A stretch of 64,000 bases of DNA from Clostridium estertheticum (lineage in GTDB: Bacteria; Bacillota; Clostridia; Clostridiales; Clostridiaceae). The notes beneath the pieces were generated by a model. It ran no database searches. It had not been told where the DNA came from and saw only the letters and a program-made list of their open reading frames with translations. The translations under genes and the position numbers were made by a program. The stretch covers positions 2,749,001 through 2,813,000 of the forward strand of contig NZ_JAAMNH020000001.1 of the NCBI RefSeq assembly GCF_011065935.2, read 5' to 3'. Below are positions 8,728 through 17,345 of the stretch, piece by piece; position 1 is the first letter of the stretch, and the number at the start of each line of letters is the position of its first letter.

Positions 8728-9357
8728 TTAATACATTGCCTTTTGCTGAGTAGTTTTTAAATTTTCATAGAAGTTTGCAGTAGCACCGTAGATATATGGT
8801 GTTAACCACAAATAACCTATTCCAAGTGTTAGTATTCCAAGTAATGCCCAACCTATAAAAGTTAAATGTAGGCAAAATAACTTCCATTTAAAGCCTAGCA
8901 TCATTTCTTTGCTTTTGTTTAAAGCTTCCATTGCGCCTATTTGTGGGTTGTCACTTAATACATAAAATACCATGGAATATCTATAAGCTGCTATTATTCC
9001 TGGTATTAAAAGAAGTAATGACCAAAGTAAAACAAATATTGTTATTAATAATTGCGCAATCACAGAAGATGAAAAGTTTTTGAAACCGTCAAATAAATTT
9101 TCAAACATAAAAGATTCATGTCTAACAAGCTTTAAAAAACATGTGTTAAGACCTAATGCTAGTGGGCCACCTATTATTATACCAAAAATCTGGCCAGCGT
9201 AAGGATTAAATTTAGAAAAGATAAGACCAGGCGAGCCACATATTATAGAGAATATTAGGCATAATAAAATAGCGGTACCCCAGTTTCCCTTAAGTTGTTC
9301 TCTTGTAGAGCGTCTAAGCTCAGAATTTGTTTTGATAGATACATTTTCGAATTGCAT
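8728..9357 (-). CDS. DUF975 membrane protein
   Basis: 209 residues with about five hydrophobic segments. The N-terminus contains LRRSTREQLKGNW, the opening signature of DUF975 proteins, and the family's central stretch (YRYSMVFYVLSDNP, then ALNKSKEMMLGFKW) is present. The function is unknown; proteins of this family are integral membrane and common in Clostridia. The ribosome site AAGGGGGAA lies just upstream of the ATG on the minus strand. It is transcribed alone. Confidence 0.8.
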   Translation of the reverse strand: MQFENVSIKTNSELRRSTREQLKGNWGTAILLCLIFSIICGSPGLIFSKFNPYAGQIFGIIIGGPLALGLNTCFLKLVRHESFMFENLFDGFKNFSSSVIAQLLITIFVLLWSLLLLIPGIIAAYRYSMVFYVLSDNPQIGAMEALNKSKEMMLGFKWKLFCLHLTFIGWALLGILTLGIGYLWLTPYIYGATANFYENLKTTQQKAMY

Positions 9358-9757
9358 ATGTTTCCCCCTTAAAATAGTGTGCAGTTACTTATTGTATATT
9401 CTTCTAATAAGTACTTAAGACTGTGTTAAAAAAATAAAAAATAAAAATGCATAAAAATTTACAATAAATAATGCTTTAACAATTTATTGTACCATATGAA
9501 ATCCATATAACCTAATAAACTATGAATTATTCTATGTCTAAAATAATGGTACACTTGAATATATTTTATTAATTAGGAAATTATAAAATTTGTTTATAAA
9601 CATAATTCAAATATTCTTTAATATGTGTTAAAATATAAAAGTTGTGAGAAAGATTAGTAAAGAGTAACTTTCTTAAAACAAACAACTAGGTGATATTAAG
9701 TATAACAAGGATAATATAATCAAACCATAATATTACCTGTTAAAAAGGAGAGCTAAA
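9358..9757. other. 400-base AT-rich intergenic region
   Basis: No coding signal was found. It holds the upstream regions of the divergent DUF975 and 9758 genes. The long leader before 9758 has a weak hairpin (AGAAAG/CTTTCT, about 9647-9673). Confidence 0.5.
9626..9634 (+). promoter_or_regulatory. candidate extended -10 promoter for the 9758 gene
   Basis: TGTTAAAAT matches a TGn extended -10 with TAAAAT. No good -35 was seen. It would give a leader of about 115 bases. Confidence 0.3.
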
Positions 9758-10084
9758 ATGAAAACATTTCAAGATTTAGTTAATGAGACTTTAGAGGTTC
9801 AAGATTTAGAGGAATTAGAATCAGCAGCAGATTTATTTCAGTTTGGCATTGAAAAGGGGCATTACAATAAACGCCAAGCAGATCAATTTAACATAACCTA
9901 TTGGAAGATGAAAAATAAATATTTAGCTTATGAAGTTGCCAAAGAAATAAAAGGTAACAAATTAGATATAATTAGCATGGTTACTAGCGCTCCAAACGAA
10001 ATAAAAGAGAATAAAAATGAGCTTGTTAATTATGTAAATGGGAGAGTTAAGGCGCTAAAGGGTAAAATGAATGGTATGAAATAG
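9758..10084 (+). CDS. small hypothetical protein (108 residues)
   Basis: The family was not recognised. It is a soluble, mostly helical, charged protein with no signal peptide or membrane segment; the first 35 residues are strongly acidic (TLEVQDLEELESAADLFQFG) and the last 25 are basic. The ATG at 9758 has AAAAGGAG at a good distance and the gene has its own terminator, so it is very likely expressed. It stands alone between the DUF975 gene and the Crp/Fnr regulator, so context gives no functional clue. Confidence 0.7.
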   Translation: MKTFQDLVNETLEVQDLEELESAADLFQFGIEKGHYNKRQADQFNITYWKMKNKYLAYEVAKEIKGNKLDIISMVTSAPNEIKENKNELVNYVNGRVKALKGKMNGMK

Positions 10085-10112
10085 CATCGCTATTTGGGAA
10101 TAATAAGAAAAA

Positions 10113-10165
10113 GGGTATGTATTGTTATAAGGGGATGAGCTTATAACAATGCATGCCCTTTATTC
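10113..10165. terminator. bidirectional terminator
   Basis: An almost perfect long stem (GGGTATGTATTGTTATAAG against CTTATAACAATGCATGCCC) around GGGATGAG, T-rich on both sides. It ends the 9758 gene and, read the other way, the Crp/Fnr gene. Confidence 0.85.
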
Positions 10166-10858
10166 ATACAAATCTCCTGCAAGAGCTTCCAAGGCCTTTA
10201 TATTTAGGATGACAATAGAATTTTTTTCTTTTTTTATTATGTTTTCCTGGCATAATTTATTTATGGTTCTAATCAAATGTCTATAGCTTGTTCCAAGCAA
10301 ATCTGCCATTTCTGTAAACTTATCTGTAATAATTCCACCATCTAAATTTGAATGTTGACTATTTTCAGGTGTTATAGCAAGTAGATAACTTGACAACCTA
10401 TTTTCTAGTGGATAAAGGATATTTATTGATGAGGCAATAGATGAGCTAATAAATTTCTTGCCAAGGCTTGCACACATACACTTTAGAAAAGTAGAATCGT
10501 TAACAGCATATCTTCTTATATTGCTCATAGATATTCCAATGCACAAGCATTCATTTATTGCTTCAATGTTTGAATTAGCTGTATCACAATCAATAAATTC
10601 TACATCACCTATTATAATCATAGGTTTATATAATCTAAAAAGTAGAGATTTGCCGTTTTTCAGAACAGTGTATACCTTTACCTTACCTTCAACAAAAAAG
10701 TAAAAATAATCTATGGGTTCATTAGTTTTTACAAGGTGACTTCCTTTTTCGAAAATATGTAATTCCATATATTTTTTCATATCTACTCCAAAGAAATCTT
10801 CAATACTATATTTTTCTATGTAATGCTCTAATTTAGTTTGATTATAAATACGTTTCAT
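10160..10858 (-). CDS. Crp/Fnr-family transcriptional regulator
   Basis: 232 residues. Residues ~25-140 form the cyclic-nucleotide-binding-like beta roll (EKGSHLVKTNEPIDYFYFFVEGKVKVY). A C-terminal Crp-type winged helix-turn-helix follows near 170-215 (FTEMADLLGTSYRHLIRTINKL). It has no FNR-type cysteine cluster; it resembles YeiL-like members, whose effector is unknown. It is divergent from two DUF606 transporter genes with a perfect palindrome in the shared upstream region, which makes them its likely targets. Confidence 0.85.
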   Translation of the reverse strand: MKRIYNQTKLEHYIEKYSIEDFFGVDMKKYMELHIFEKGSHLVKTNEPIDYFYFFVEGKVKVYTVLKNGKSLLFRLYKPMIIIGDVEFIDCDTANSNIEAINECLCIGISMSNIRRYAVNDSTFLKCMCASLGKKFISSSIASSINILYPLENRLSSYLLAITPENSQHSNLDGGIITDKFTEMADLLGTSYRHLIRTINKLCQENIIKKEKNSIVILNIKALEALAGDLYE

Positions 10859-10965
10859 ATAAGCTGCCTCCTTGTAGTTCTCTTTGAAGATAAAGGATAT
10901 TTATTATTGCCTTATGTCTTATTATAATTGTTTATTTTAGTTTTGTATAATAAATTTGATGAAAA

Positions 10966-10981
10966 TATGACATGTGTCATA
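10966..10981. promoter_or_regulatory. palindromic operator candidate for the Crp/Fnr regulator
   Basis: TATGACATGTGTCATA: perfect 7-base arms around a central TG, in the 194-base gap between the divergent regulator and transporter genes. A TATAAT at 10946-10951 lies just upstream for plus-strand transcription, so a protein bound here would overlap the transcription start region. Whether it activates or represses cannot be read from the sequence. Confidence 0.5.
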
Positions 10982-11052
10982 TAGATGAACAAGCTTTTAT
11001 GTTAGTCTTATCTAAGAGATATGATGAACAATCAAAGAATGGAGGAACTTAA

Positions 11053-11475
11053 ATGTATAAAGCATCTGCGGTATTAATAGGAATATTAATTGCTATAATG
11101 GTTACTTTTAATGGAGTTTTAGCAAATTATACAGATCAATATAAATCAATATTAATAATTCATGTAGTGGGACTTATTGTTTTAATTATTATTTTATTGT
11201 TAAAAAAGGAGAAACTCAAGTTTAAAAAAGACATTCCTATTTACTTATTTAGTGGGGGGTTAATAGGAGTTTTTGTAGTTTTTTTAAATAATTTATGTTT
11301 TAATTCTCTTGGAGCTTCTTTAACACTATCCCTTGGAATTTTTGGACAATTAGTTTTAGCTTGTTTTATAGATCATTATGGCCTATTTGGCCTCAATATT
11401 TATAAGTTTAATAAGAAAAAGATTATTGGATTTTTTATAATATTATCTGGGCTAATTACAATGATAAGATATTAG
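11053..11475 (+). CDS. DMT-superfamily transporter subunit (DUF606/YdcZ), first of a pair
   Basis: 140 residues with about five membrane helices in the half-size DUF606/YdcZ arrangement, related to EamA transporters. The central repeat FSGGLIGVFVVFLNNLCFNSLGASLTL is read as two stretches of the family core. DUF606 proteins are usually encoded as adjacent pairs that should form a heterodimer, and a paralogue starts 17 bases downstream. The ATG at 11053 has GGAGGA upstream. The substrate is unknown. It is probably controlled by the divergent Crp/Fnr protein. Confidence 0.8.
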   Translation: MYKASAVLIGILIAIMVTFNGVLANYTDQYKSILIIHVVGLIVLIIILLLKKEKLKFKKDIPIYLFSGGLIGVFVVFLNNLCFNSLGASLTLSLGIFGQLVLACFIDHYGLFGLNIYKFNKKKIIGFFIILSGLITMIRY

Positions 11476-11491
11476 AAAGGGGGGTGAAAAT

Positions 11492-11938
11492 ATGTTATAT
11501 ATAATTTTAGCGGTTTTTTGTGGCTGTATTACTATAATATCCATGATTATAAATTCACATCTAGCTAAAAAAATAGGGACACTTCAAGGAACCCTTATAA
11601 ATTATATTGTAGGATTAACTACTACTATATTACTTATGCTTATAGTAAAAAGTTCTTTAAGCCTTCCTTATAGTAGTTTTGCTAAAATACCATGGTGGGC
11701 TTTTTTAGGTGGGCTACTTGGAGTAGTGGTTGTCTCAAGTTCTAATATTGTACTTCCTAAAATTCCTACAATATATACCACTTTGCTTATATTTATAGGC
11801 CAACTATTTACAGGGATACTCATTGATTATTTCAGAGTGGGTTTTATTTCAAATGGTAAAATTATTGGTGGATTATTAATTCTTTTAGGATTATTATATA
11901 ATTCTAATGTTGATAAGAAAGAATTAAATGTACAATAA
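11492..11938 (+). CDS. DMT-superfamily transporter subunit (DUF606/YdcZ), second of a pair
   Basis: 148 residues with about five membrane helices and the same layout as the preceding protein (PWWAFLGGLLGVVVVSSSN, later GQLFTGILIDYF). AAGGGGGGTG lies upstream of the ATG. With the first subunit it probably makes one heterodimeric drug/metabolite-type exporter or importer in the cytoplasmic membrane. It is the last gene of the two-gene unit. Confidence 0.8.
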   Translation: MLYIILAVFCGCITIISMIINSHLAKKIGTLQGTLINYIVGLTTTILLMLIVKSSLSLPYSSFAKIPWWAFLGGLLGVVVVSSSNIVLPKIPTIYTTLLIFIGQLFTGILIDYFRVGFISNGKIIGGLLILLGLLYNSNVDKKELNVQ

Positions 11939-11963
11939 ATTTTAAATATTCAAAGAAGATTCG

Positions 11964-12017
11964 GCATGTAGGATTCTAAACAATTATTAATTGTTTAGCA
12001 TCCTACATGCTTTCACC
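11964..12017. terminator. long hairpin between convergent DUF606 and murE genes
   Basis: GCATGTAGGAT / ATCCTACATGC arms flank an inner 17-base palindrome AACAATTATTAATTGTT (11979-11995), so nearly 47 bases fold as one stem. The T tract (TTTCACC) is weak, so termination is inferred from position and stem strength. Confidence 0.65.
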
Positions 12018-12040
12018 TTCATAATTAAATTTAAATTATT

Positions 12041-13516
12041 TTAATATAAAGAATGAAGAGAGAAATACTCCATTACCACTTCTACATCATCAAAGTGTAT
12101 AACTTTGTCTTTTAATATCTGATAGTTTTCATGTCCTTTTCCAGCAATAATAACTACATCGGAAGGATTAGCTTTTTTAAGTGCAGTATGAATTGCAACT
12201 TTTCTATCCTCTATTTTTTCATAGGGGCATGAAGTTCTTTCTATTCCTTCTTCAATCTCTTCAATTATTCTAATAGGATCTTCCTTTCTAGGGTTATCGC
12301 AGGTAAGAACACAGTAGTCTGCAAAGTTACCTGCTACTTCGCCCATGATAGGCCGCTTTGTCCTATCTCTTTCACCGCCACATCCGAATACAACAATGAG
12401 GTTACTTTGAACTTGCTCTTTCACATCCCCAAACGTCGTTAAAATATTTTTAAGACTATCTGGAGTGTGTGCATAATCTACAATGACCAGATATCCATTA
12501 TCATTTGGGACTACTTCAAACCTTCCTTTAACTCCATTAATATTTGTTAATGCAGCAATAATTATATGTAACGGAAATCCTAAAAAATAACAAGATGCAA
12601 TAGCACTCAAGGCATTATAAACATTGAATTCACCTGGGACATTAAGTTTAACTTTTTTATGATTATCACAAAAGTTTAAGGTGAACGATACCCCTTCTTG
12701 TGAATACTTAATATCTTTTGCCATAAAATCAGCAGCGGTATTAATGCCATAGGTGATAATTTCACAAGTGGAATTTTGGATTATATCTTGTGATACTGGA
12801 TCATCAGCATTAATAATTCCAAATCTACACATTTTAAATAATTTCATTTTTGCATTTTTATAATTTTCCATTGTGCCATGATCATCTAAATGATCTTGCG
12901 TTAAATTAGTAAATATACCTATATCAAAATCACACATATAAGTTCTGTGCTGTTCTAGAGCTATAGAAGTTACTTCCATAACAGCATCTGTAACATTGTT
13001 TTCTATCATTTCAGCAAAGGAGGATTGAAGTTCAATGGAATCAGGAGTTGTGGGATTTAATTTTGCTGTTATTAATGGAGTATTTCCGATGCGGTTTTCA
13101 ATAGTACTAATAATACCAACCTTACGTCCAATGCATTCTAATATTTTTGTTATAAAGAAAGTTACAGTTGTTTTTCCATTAGTTCCAGTAATCCCAATAA
13201 GATTCAGTTTTTTCGAAGGCTCATCATAAAAGCGACTTGCAATAATAGCCATAGCTAACTTTGTATTTTTAACTTTTATTACATTAACACTATTAGGTAT
13301 ATTTTCAATTTTATGTTCTATTAACAACGCTGTAGCACCAACATTAATTGCCTCATGTGCATAATCATGTCTATCTATATTTTTATTTTTAACACAAATG
13401 AACAATGAGTTAGGTTTTAAGCTTCTTGAATCCCATGAAATATTAGGGACATTTATTTCATCCGTGCCTTGAATTACCTCATAGTGAATTCCTTTTAAGA
13501 GATCTTTCATTTTCAT
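12041..13516 (-). CDS. murE: UDP-N-acetylmuramoyl-tripeptide synthetase, meso-DAP-adding type
   Basis: 491 residues, normal MurE length. The N-terminal UMAG-binding domain is followed by the ATP-binding GITGTNGKTT (about 108-117), the substrate motif NPTTPDS, and the C-terminal Mur ligase domain. The signature DNPRKEDP is the one that selects meso-diaminopimelate rather than lysine as the third stem-peptide residue. The reaction adds the diamino acid to UDP-MurNAc-L-Ala-D-Glu in the cytoplasm. It is monocistronic here, not in a division/cell-wall cluster, so it may be a second murE or a relocated one. Confidence 0.9.
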   Translation of the reverse strand: MKMKDLLKGIHYEVIQGTDEINVPNISWDSRSLKPNSLFICVKNKNIDRHDYAHEAINVGATALLIEHKIENIPNSVNVIKVKNTKLAMAIIASRFYDEPSKKLNLIGITGTNGKTTVTFFITKILECIGRKVGIISTIENRIGNTPLITAKLNPTTPDSIELQSSFAEMIENNVTDAVMEVTSIALEQHRTYMCDFDIGIFTNLTQDHLDDHGTMENYKNAKMKLFKMCRFGIINADDPVSQDIIQNSTCEIITYGINTAADFMAKDIKYSQEGVSFTLNFCDNHKKVKLNVPGEFNVYNALSAIASCYFLGFPLHIIIAALTNINGVKGRFEVVPNDNGYLVIVDYAHTPDSLKNILTTFGDVKEQVQSNLIVVFGCGGERDRTKRPIMGEVAGNFADYCVLTCDNPRKEDPIRIIEEIEEGIERTSCPYEKIEDRKVAIHTALKKANPSDVVIIAGKGHENYQILKDKVIHFDDVEVVMEYFSLHSLY

Positions 13517-13596
13517 AGTTAGTCCTCCGTTTCACAAAATTATATCTATATACTTATTATATTGAAAATTTTTACTATGTTTATTGCTAAAAATGC

Positions 13597-13625
13597 TTGA
13601 AACATTGCAAAAAGTGCTCTACTAT
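13597..13625 (+). promoter_or_regulatory. candidate sigma-A promoter of the AraC-type regulator
   Basis: TTGAAA, 17-base spacer, TACTAT. It is followed by a ~90-base leader containing the palindrome at 13671-13687. Confidence 0.45.
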
Positions 13626-13670
13626 TAAATTATCATATAAAAGGCTCGTATTAATGACCTCTAATGACTG

Positions 13671-13687
13671 AACAATTACTAATTGTT
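13671..13687. repeat. 17-base palindrome AACAATTACTAATTGTT
   Basis: Perfect 8-base arms around one base, in the leader of the AraC-type gene. The same palindrome with one changed centre base recurs at 11979-11995 and 18507-18523. Confidence 0.6.
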
Positions 13688-13718
13688 ATTTTCAAAAGAG
13701 AAGTACTAGGAGGATATT

Positions 13719-14603
13719 ATGAAAATCGAAAGGGATGCACCTAATAGTAAAAGAGGTTACTTAAATGAAGATTTTCAATTATTCAATTTAAAAGATCAGA
13801 GGAACATTGAGTTTGGATTTCATCACCATGACTTTAATAAAATAATAATTTTTATATCAGGTAATGCTACTTATCTAATAGAGGGTAAGGCTTATAAACT
13901 GAAGCCTTGGGATATACTTTTTGTAAGTAGTAGTGAGGTGCATAAGCCTATAATAGATTATTCTATACCTTACGAACGTATAGTTATTTGGGTAAATTCT
14001 AGGTTTTTAGAGAAGCATAATTCTGATGATTGTAATTTACTAGCTAGTTTTGAATTGGCTGTAAAAAGGAAGTTTAATATGCTTAGACTTAACAGTGAAT
14101 TACTCGTTAACATAAAACATATATTATTTAACCTTGAGGAGGAGTGCAAAAGCAGTGAATTTGGAAGTTGTATATTAAAAAATTCATTAATTTTACAACT
14201 ATTAGTTTCTTTAAATAGATTGTATATGGGCATGGAAAACAATAGTGGAATAAGTGGGATTGAATATGATGAGAATATCGGTGATATTTTGGATTATATA
14301 AATAAAAATATTAGTGAAGAATTATCTATTGATAATCTTGCCAGCTGGTTTTATATGAGTAAATATTATCTTATGCATAAATTCAAAAAGCAAACGGGAT
14401 ATACTATTCATAATTATATACTTCAAAAAAGATTAATTATGGCCAATTTGTTGATAAAGCAAGGCAAATCAATAATGCAGGCATGCGCTGAATGTGGATT
14501 TGAGGATTATTCTAGTTTTTTTAGAGCGTTTAAAAAGATGTTCGGATTATCTCCAAAAAAGCATTACAAGGAATTAAAAGAGATTGAAAAGTTATTGCAA
14601 TAA
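13719..14603 (+). CDS. AraC-family transcriptional regulator with cupin sensor domain
   Basis: 294 residues. The N-terminal half is a cupin-like ligand domain (GFHHHDFNKIIIFISG and KPWDILFVSSSEVH), and the last ~100 residues are the double helix-turn-helix AraC domain (SIDNLASWFYMSKYYLMHKF, then QACAECGFEDYSSFFRAFKK). This layout is typical of regulators of sugar or small-metabolite genes. The ligand is unknown. The ATG at 13719 has TAGGAGGAT upstream. No catabolic operon adjoins it, so its targets are probably elsewhere or itself. Confidence 0.85.
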   Translation: MKIERDAPNSKRGYLNEDFQLFNLKDQRNIEFGFHHHDFNKIIIFISGNATYLIEGKAYKLKPWDILFVSSSEVHKPIIDYSIPYERIVIWVNSRFLEKHNSDDCNLLASFELAVKRKFNMLRLNSELLVNIKHILFNLEEECKSSEFGSCILKNSLILQLLVSLNRLYMGMENNSGISGIEYDENIGDILDYINKNISEELSIDNLASWFYMSKYYLMHKFKKQTGYTIHNYILQKRLIMANLLIKQGKSIMQACAECGFEDYSSFFRAFKKMFGLSPKKHYKELKEIEKLLQ

Positions 14604-14711
14604 ACTATTAAGTTTTACGATGAAGAGCGATAATTTTAATTTGTCGTCTTTCAAAATCAAATAACATATATGGTTATTATAAAGAATTCTTAAAAATTTT
14701 TAAAAAAACTA

Positions 14712-14742
14712 TTGCACATGACGTAACGTAATGTGTTAATAT
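14712..14742 (+). promoter_or_regulatory. MerR-type promoter with 19-base spacer and internal dyad
   Basis: TTGCAC and TAATAT are separated by 19 bases, the elongated spacing typical of MerR-activated promoters. A 21-base imperfect palindrome (14715-14735, CACATGACGTA running into ACGTAATGTG) lies across the spacer; 18 of 21 positions match their complements. It sits directly upstream of a MerR-domain gene, so autoregulation is the natural reading. Confidence 0.7.
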
Positions 14743-14802
14743 ACCTATAGAAGGATAAATCATAACATATTTACCATCTAAGTTCCATAAGGGGTGATGA
14801 CA

Positions 14803-16005
14803 TTGAAAAATAATGAATCACAGTTTTTCACAATTGGTGAATTTGCAGAAAAAGCAGGTGTTACCTTAAGAACTCTTAGATATTATGATAAAATTAGTTT
14901 AATGAAGCCTAGTTCCTATAGCGCGGCAGGGCACAGATTGTATAGTAATCAAGACTTTGCAAGGCTTCAACAAATTTTAACCTTGAAATTCATTGGATTT
15001 TCTCTCCATGAAATTAAGAAAATAACTGAAAATGATGTCACTGATGAAAATTTCGTAAAATCCTTGGAAATACAAAAGAAAATCATGAAACAAAGAGCTG
15101 CACATACTTTCATGGTAATTAAGGCTATTGAAGAAGCCATTGACATGGAGAATAAGCAGAATGTAAGTTGGGATAAGTTTACCAATATTATAAATGTAAT
15201 TAATTCGGACAAAAGGCTAATTGAACAATATGAAAATGCATCAAATTTAAGAGCCAGAATAAACATTCATGAGATGTTTAGTGTAAACAAATATGGATGG
15301 ATGAGATGGTATTTTGATGGATTAAATCTACCAGAGAAGTGTAGCATTCTTGAGCTTGGATGCGGAGATGCCAATTTATGGGAGAAAAATAAAGATAGAA
15401 TCCCCAGTGACTTAGATATTACATTAAGTGATTTTTCAAGAGGAATGTTAAGTGATGCTAAGATAAACTTAGGTAAAAAATCAGAGAATTTTAAGTTTCA
15501 AATTATAGACGCAGAGGATATACCTTATGATGAGGGTAGCTTTGACGTTGTTATAGCAAATCATATGCTTTATCATGTGGACAACATTCAAAAAGCACTG
15601 TCAGAAATACATAGAGTATTAAAGCCCGGTGGATATTTTTATTCTTCAACAGTTGGACAAAATCATATGATGGAAATTAGAGATATTATGTCTAAGTTTA
15701 AATCAGAAACAATGGATATTAAAAGCTCAGATATTACTTCAAGGTTTAAGTTAGAAAACGGCGCTGAAAAGTTAAAAAAATGGTTTGATAACATAGAAAT
15801 GAAAAGATATGAGGATAATTTAATTGTAACAGAGAAAGCATCTATTATTGATTATATGTTTTCAATGCCAGGGAATGTACGTGAAAGTTTTAATAGTGAA
15901 AGGCTTCAAGAGCTTAACAAATATTTAAAAGATAAAATTGATACAGAAGGTGGAATTTACATAACAAAGGATACAGGCTTTTTTAAGGCACAAAAGAGTC
16001 TATAA
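14803..16005 (+). CDS. MerR-type regulator fused to a SAM-dependent methyltransferase
   Basis: 400 residues from TTG 14803, preferred because AGGGGTGAT fits it; GTG 14794 and ATG 14797 lie within the ribosome site. Residues ~5-75 are a MerR winged helix (FTIGEFAEKAGVTLRTLRYY, HRLYSNQDFARLQQI). A helical dimerisation stretch follows. From ~170 there is a class I methyltransferase with motif I ILELGCGDANLW, the acidic DAEDIPYDEGSFDVVIANHM region and EIHRVLKPGGYFY. The methyl acceptor is unknown. Similar fusions occur in Clostridia and Bacilli. The ligand or substrate may be a toxic small molecule that is methylated while inducing the gene; this is inference. Confidence 0.85.
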   Translation: MKNNESQFFTIGEFAEKAGVTLRTLRYYDKISLMKPSSYSAAGHRLYSNQDFARLQQILTLKFIGFSLHEIKKITENDVTDENFVKSLEIQKKIMKQRAAHTFMVIKAIEEAIDMENKQNVSWDKFTNIINVINSDKRLIEQYENASNLRARINIHEMFSVNKYGWMRWYFDGLNLPEKCSILELGCGDANLWEKNKDRIPSDLDITLSDFSRGMLSDAKINLGKKSENFKFQIIDAEDIPYDEGSFDVVIANHMLYHVDNIQKALSEIHRVLKPGGYFYSSTVGQNHMMEIRDIMSKFKSETMDIKSSDITSRFKLENGAEKLKKWFDNIEMKRYEDNLIVTEKASIIDYMFSMPGNVRESFNSERLQELNKYLKDKIDTEGGIYITKDTGFFKAQKSL

Positions 16006-16127
16006 GTTCAAATTTCATTTACTCTATATTTTTTAGTTGTTGTAGTTTATTTATAAGATTTAAGTAAAAAATAAAATATAAATAGTTTAACACAAAAATA
16101 AAATCTAATTTGAAAGGTAGGATATAT

Positions 16128-17312
16128 ATGAAAATTAAGAATATTCCTTTTTCACCACCAGACATAACAGAGGAAGAGAAAAGGCTTGTAATGGAGGTTT
16201 TAGATTCAGGTTGGATTACAACGGGACCTAAGACTATGGAATTTGAAGATAAAATTGCGAAATATTGTGACGCTAATAATGCAGTAGCACTATCAAGTGC
16301 AACTGCGGGTTTAGAGCTTATATTAAAGGTTTATAACATTTCAGAGGGTGACGAAGTTATTACAACCCCTTATACCTATACAGCTACAGCAAGTGTAATA
16401 GTTCATAGAGGAATTAAACCAACTTTTGTAGACGTTAAAGAAGGTAGTTTTTTAATAGATGAGCAAAAAATGGGTATGGCAATTACACCTAAAACAAAAG
16501 CAATAATCACTGTGGATTTTGCAGGGGTTCCTGTAGATTATGATGCTATAAAAGCAGTGCTTAAGGAAAAAAACAGAGAAGATATTATATTTATATCAGA
16601 CTCAGCTCATTCCTTCGGAGCAACTTACAAAGGAAACAAAGTTGGAACACAGGCTGATTTTCATGTTTACTCCTTCCATGCGGTTAAAAATTTAATTACA
16701 GCTGAAGGTGGAGCAATTACCTTTAATGATAATAATTTTAAGGGCAAGGAAGATTTAAAGAAAGAGCTTAAAATTAATTCTCTTCATGGACAGTCAAAGG
16801 ATGCATTGTCTAAGATGAAAGCGGGAGCTTGGAAATATGATATTATTACAGATGGATTTAAATGTAATATGACGGATATTAATGCAGCTATAGGTCTTGC
16901 ACAAATTGGAAGATATGAAGGAATGCTTACAAAAAGAAGAGCTATTTTTGATATATATACAAAAGCTCTTGGCACTAAACCTTGGGCAATAATTCCTTTT
17001 ACTAAAGATGAAAATAGTGAGACTTCTTATCATCTGTACCCACTAAGATTAAAAGGATTTACTGAGATGCAAAGGGATGAATTAATACAAAAGGTTGCAG
17101 ATTTAGGCATAGCTACTAATGTTCATTTTACCCCTTTACCAATGTTTACACTTTATAAAAATCTTGGATATTCTATAGAGGATTACCCAAATGCATACAA
17201 TCAGTATGCAAATGAAATTACACTTCCAGTATACTCAACACTTAAATTAGAGGATGCAGCATATGTAATTAAAGAAGTAATAAGATGTGCAGAAGAGATA
17301 ATTGCTAAATAA
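16128..17312 (+). CDS. DegT/DnrJ/EryC1/StrS-family sugar aminotransferase (first)
   Basis: 394 residues from ATG 16128 behind AAAGGTAGGA. It is a fold-type I PLP enzyme that transfers an amino group to a nucleotide-linked keto-sugar. Seen in the sequence: SSATAGLELIL near the N-terminus, the cofactor Asp/Gln region ISDSAHSFGA, the Schiff-base lysine in SFHAVKNLITAEGG, and the C-terminal YHLYPLRL and HFTPLP stretches typical of the family. It resembles UDP-4-amino-sugar transaminases. It is followed 33 bases later by a second DegT enzyme; together they suggest synthesis of an amino sugar for a surface polysaccharide. Confidence 0.88.
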   Translation: MKIKNIPFSPPDITEEEKRLVMEVLDSGWITTGPKTMEFEDKIAKYCDANNAVALSSATAGLELILKVYNISEGDEVITTPYTYTATASVIVHRGIKPTFVDVKEGSFLIDEQKMGMAITPKTKAIITVDFAGVPVDYDAIKAVLKEKNREDIIFISDSAHSFGATYKGNKVGTQADFHVYSFHAVKNLITAEGGAITFNDNNFKGKEDLKKELKINSLHGQSKDALSKMKAGAWKYDIITDGFKCNMTDINAAIGLAQIGRYEGMLTKRRAIFDIYTKALGTKPWAIIPFTKDENSETSYHLYPLRLKGFTEMQRDELIQKVADLGIATNVHFTPLPMFTLYKNLGYSIEDYPNAYNQYANEITLPVYSTLKLEDAAYVIKEVIRCAEEIIAK

Positions 17313-17345
17313 TAAATATTTTTATATTAAATCGGAGGTTAAACA

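Noticed and set aside
9480..9560. Spaced inverted repeat TGTACCAT..ATGGTACA upstream of the 9758 gene
   Set aside because: Eight-base arms about 45 bases apart in AT-rich DNA, with no promoter or gene relation that would give it meaning.
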